Below are positions 62,023-64,000 of a DNA stretch of 64,000 bases, piece after piece. The notes beneath the pieces are model-generated. The model had not been told where the DNA came from. It ran no database searches and worked only from the letters and a program-made list of their open reading frames with translations. Numbering within the stretch: position 1 is the stretch's first letter; every line of letters starts with the position of its first letter. The DNA is from Falsiroseomonas sp051433195 (GTDB lineage: Bacteria > Pseudomonadota > Alphaproteobacteria > Acetobacterales > Acetobacteraceae), in the NCBI RefSeq assembly GCF_051433195.1, contig NZ_JBHMFT010000013.1:62001-126000 (forward strand), written 5' to 3'. Position numbers and translations under genes: made by a program.

Positions 62023-62055
62023 CCGGGCGGGCGCTGCATCGCAACGCCCGCCCGG
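62023..62055 (-). terminator. Strong hairpin after rne
   Basis: CCGGGCGGGCG (62023-62033) pairs perfectly with CGCCCGCCCGG (62045-62055) over eleven bases around an eleven-base loop, 14 bases after the rne stop. Only TTGCCCCC follows on the minus strand, so the U-run is poor. Confidence 0.55.
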
Positions 62056-62069
62056 CAATCAGGCCGGCT

Positions 62070-64000
62070 TCAGCTGCGCCACCAGCCCCGCTTGCGCGGC
62101 AGGTCGGCCACGGCACCTTCGCCGAGCACGATCGGCGCGACGGGCGGCGCCACCGTGGGCTCGTTGGGCGTGGGTTCGGCGGGTGTGGCCGCCTCGGGCG
62201 CCACCGCCGGCGCCGCGACCGGTGCCTCGACCGGCACCACGACCGGCTCGGACAGCGCCGATTCGGCCGGAGCCTCCGGCTGCACCGGCGCGACCGGCTC
62301 GGCCACCGCGGGCTCGACCGTCACGGCCTCCACCGGATCCGACTCGGCCGGCGTCGCCGCGACCGCAGCGATCTCAGCGGCCGGCACCTCGACCATTGCG
62401 GCCTGGACCGGCACCGGCACCGGAGCACGCGGGGCTGGCTGGGGCGGCGTGGCACGGCGGGTCGTCACGGCGCGCTCGGCAGCCTGCTCGGCCGCCTCCA
62501 TCGCCATGAAGATGTCGTCCATGTGCCCGGCGAAGGGGTCCGCCGGGGTTGGCGCACGGCGCGGTGGCGGCGGGGCCTGCGGCAGGGTCGGCATCGGCGC
62601 CGCCATGGCAGGGGGCTGCGCGGCCTGGTCCGCTTCCGCGGACGCCTCGCCTTCCTCGCGCCGGCGACGGCCACCGCGGCGGCCGCGACGGCGGCGGCGC
62701 GCCGCCTCGTCCTCCTCGCCCTCCTCGGCCTGCGCGTCGGGCGCGGCAGCCTCGGCTGTGCCCTCGGGCGCATCAGCCACGGCAATGCCCTCGGCGGTCT
62801 CCTCGCCGTCCTCGCCCTCATCCTCGGCGGCACCGGACTCAGCGGAACCGGACTCAGCGGAACCGGGCTGGCCCGCCTGGCCCTCGACCCCGTCGCGACG
62901 CCCGCCACGGCGGCGGCGGCGGCGCTTGCGGCGGGCGGCGTCGCCCTCGGCGCCCTCGGCCGCGCGTTCCGGCCTGGCCTCGGCGGCGGGCACCGGCCGC
63001 GGCTCGGTCTCCTCCGGCAGCGCCTCCGGCTCCAGCTCCTCGATCTCCGCCGGCTCCTCGGCGAAGTCCTGGGTGGCTTCGGGCGCGTAGTCCATGCGCA
63101 GCGCGGAGGGACGCTCCGGCATCGCATCCGGGTTGGCGGCGCGGGTGCGCTCGATGCGCAGCGCCGGCGGGATCAGCGTGTCGTCCGGCTGCACCATGAC
63201 GCGCATGTCGAAGCGCTGCTCGATCTGGCCGAGCCGCTCGCGCTTCAGGTTCAGCAGCCACAGCATCACCGGCATGGCGACATGCACCACGATCTCGGCG
63301 GCACGGCGCTTGGCGCCTTCCTCCTCGATCGCGCGCAGCACCTGCAGCCCGCTGGATTCCACGCTGCGCACGAGGCCGCGGCCCTGGCAATGCGAGCAGG
63401 CGACGTAGGCGTGTTCCACCACGGAGGGCCGCAGCCGCTGGCGGGACATCTCCAGCAGGCCGAAATGGCTGATCCGGCCGACCTGGATGCGGGCCCGGTC
63501 CTGCTTCAGGGCCTCCTTCAGCCGGCGTTCGACCATGGCGTCGTTGCGCGACGATTCCATGTCGATGAAGTCGATGACGATCAGCCCGGCGAGATCCCGC
63601 AGGCGAAGCTGGCGCGCCACCTCATCCGCCGCTTCCAGGTTGGTGCGCAGCGCGGTGTCCTCGATGTGCCGGTCGCGCGTGGCGCGGCCCGAGTTCACGT
63701 CGATGGAGACCAGCGCCTCGGTCTGGTTGATGACGATGTAGCCGCCGGACTTGAGCTGCACGTTCGGGCTGTGCATGGCATCGAGCTGCGCATCGACGCC
63801 GAAGCGGGCGAACAGCGGCACGCCGTCGCGCACCGGCTTGATGCGGTTCACATGCTGCGGCATCAGCATGCGCATGAAGTCGCGGGCTTCCTGGTAGGCG
63901 TCCTCGCCCTCGATATGCACGTCCTCGACATCGCGGCCGTAGACGTCGCGGATCGAGCGCTTGATGAGGTCCGCCTCCTCGTAGATCAGCGCCGGCGCGG
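62070..64000 (-). CDS. rne: Ribonuclease E/G (rne), 5' end beyond window
   Basis: The endoribonuclease of the RNA degradosome, 643 codons visible, with the S1 and 5' sensor regions outside. The DNase-I-like catalytic part has IVIDFIDMESSRNDAMVERR, containing the Mg-binding Asp, and INQTEALVSIDVNSGRATRD. The zinc-link CSHCQGRGLVRSV joins protomers. The C-terminal half is long, disordered and alternately acidic and Arg-rich (RRKRRRRRRGGRRDG and RRRRRGRRGGRRRREE) with proline-alanine segments. This is typical for degradosome scaffolds of alphaproteobacteria. It ends RKRGWWRS. The frame is open to the edge of the window. Confidence 0.95.
   Translation of the reverse strand, partial: APALIYEEADLIKRSIRDVYGRDVEDVHIEGEDAYQEARDFMRMLMPQHVNRIKPVRDGVPLFARFGVDAQLDAMHSPNVQLKSGGYIVINQTEALVSIDVNSGRATRDRHIEDTALRTNLEAADEVARQLRLRDLAGLIVIDFIDMESSRNDAMVERRLKEALKQDRARIQVGRISHFGLLEMSRQRLRPSVVEHAYVACSHCQGRGLVRSVESSGLQVLRAIEEEGAKRRAAEIVVHVAMPVMLWLLNLKRERLGQIEQRFDMRVMVQPDDTLIPPALRIERTRAANPDAMPERPSALRMDYAPEATQDFAEEPAEIEELEPEALPEETEPRPVPAAEARPERAAEGAEGDAARRKRRRRRRGGRRDGVEGQAGQPGSAESGSAESGAAEDEGEDGEETAEGIAVADAPEGTAEAAAPDAQAEEGEEDEAARRRRRGRRGGRRRREEGEASAEADQAAQPPAMAAPMPTLPQAPPPPRRAPTPADPFAGHMDDIFMAMEAAEQAAERAVTTRRATPPQPAPRAPVPVPVQAAMVEVPAAEIAAVAATPAESDPVEAVTVEPAVAEPVAPVQPEAPAESALSEPVVVPVEAPVAAPAVAPEAATPAEPTPNEPTVAPPVAPIVLGEGAVADLPRKRGWWRS

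Overview
The window is about 70% G+C, densely packed, and uses many GTG starts. The gene set points to an alphaproteobacterium, most likely Acetobacteraceae (Roseomonas-like). Supporting features are the HIG1/etfB/etfA/3-hydroxyacyl-CoA dehydrogenase block, DUF484 next to xerC, the DUF4212/large sodium symporter pair, an AapJ/BztA-type binding protein and a TctC-type binding protein. The taxon is inferred from gene content only. No rRNA, tRNA, CRISPR array, transposase or prophage was seen.

Layout. 1-8330: a truncated voltage-sensor-type K+ channel, the fatty-acid electron-transfer block (hbd, etfA, etfB, HIG1 protein), an MFS transporter, an MscS-type channel and two small proteins. 8331-16250: housekeeping genes (GST, priA, fsa, DUF484, xerC, ispE, a TPR protein). 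16365-19921: a sodium symporter operon with its DUF4212 partner and two small membrane proteins. 20025-23941: an enoyl-CoA hydratase homologue, an acyl-CoA synthetase, a short ORF with an exceptionally strong ribosome-binding site and its own terminator, and an amino-acid binding protein. 23995-28335: SDR, M23 peptidase, xseA, purD. 28558-32964: a PEP-CTERM protein and two divergent glycosyltransferases. 33000-36361: a FitAB-type toxin-antitoxin pair, rsmD, an RluB-type synthase, a class-I amidotransferase and tadA. 36393-40313: GSCFA and WcbI-type proteins, DUF1835 protein, TctC protein.

40526-60708 is a capsule locus with three transcription units. One minus-strand operon encodes export: lipoprotein, KpsM, KpsT, KpsE-like, SLBB outer-membrane export protein. 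A divergent plus-strand pair encodes a KpsC-like Kdo transferase and an SDR. A second minus-strand operon encodes a glycosyltransferase, a 2438-residue reducing type I PKS, an alpha-oxoamine synthase, a GNAT protein and a KpsS-like protein. The PKS ends in an ACP with no thioesterase and is followed directly by the oxoamine synthase. This suggests that an ACP-bound saturated acyl chain is condensed with an amino acid to give a sphingoid-like amino-ketone, then reduced (SDR), N-acylated (GNAT), and perhaps used as a capsule lipid. The product is inference. The gene set resembles, from memory, the wcb capsule locus of Burkholderia pseudomallei.

60923-64000: a D-2-hydroxyacid dehydrogenase and the 3' part of rne.

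Four-base GTGA or ATGA stop/start overlaps join many neighbours, so translational coupling is a recurrent feature of this genome.
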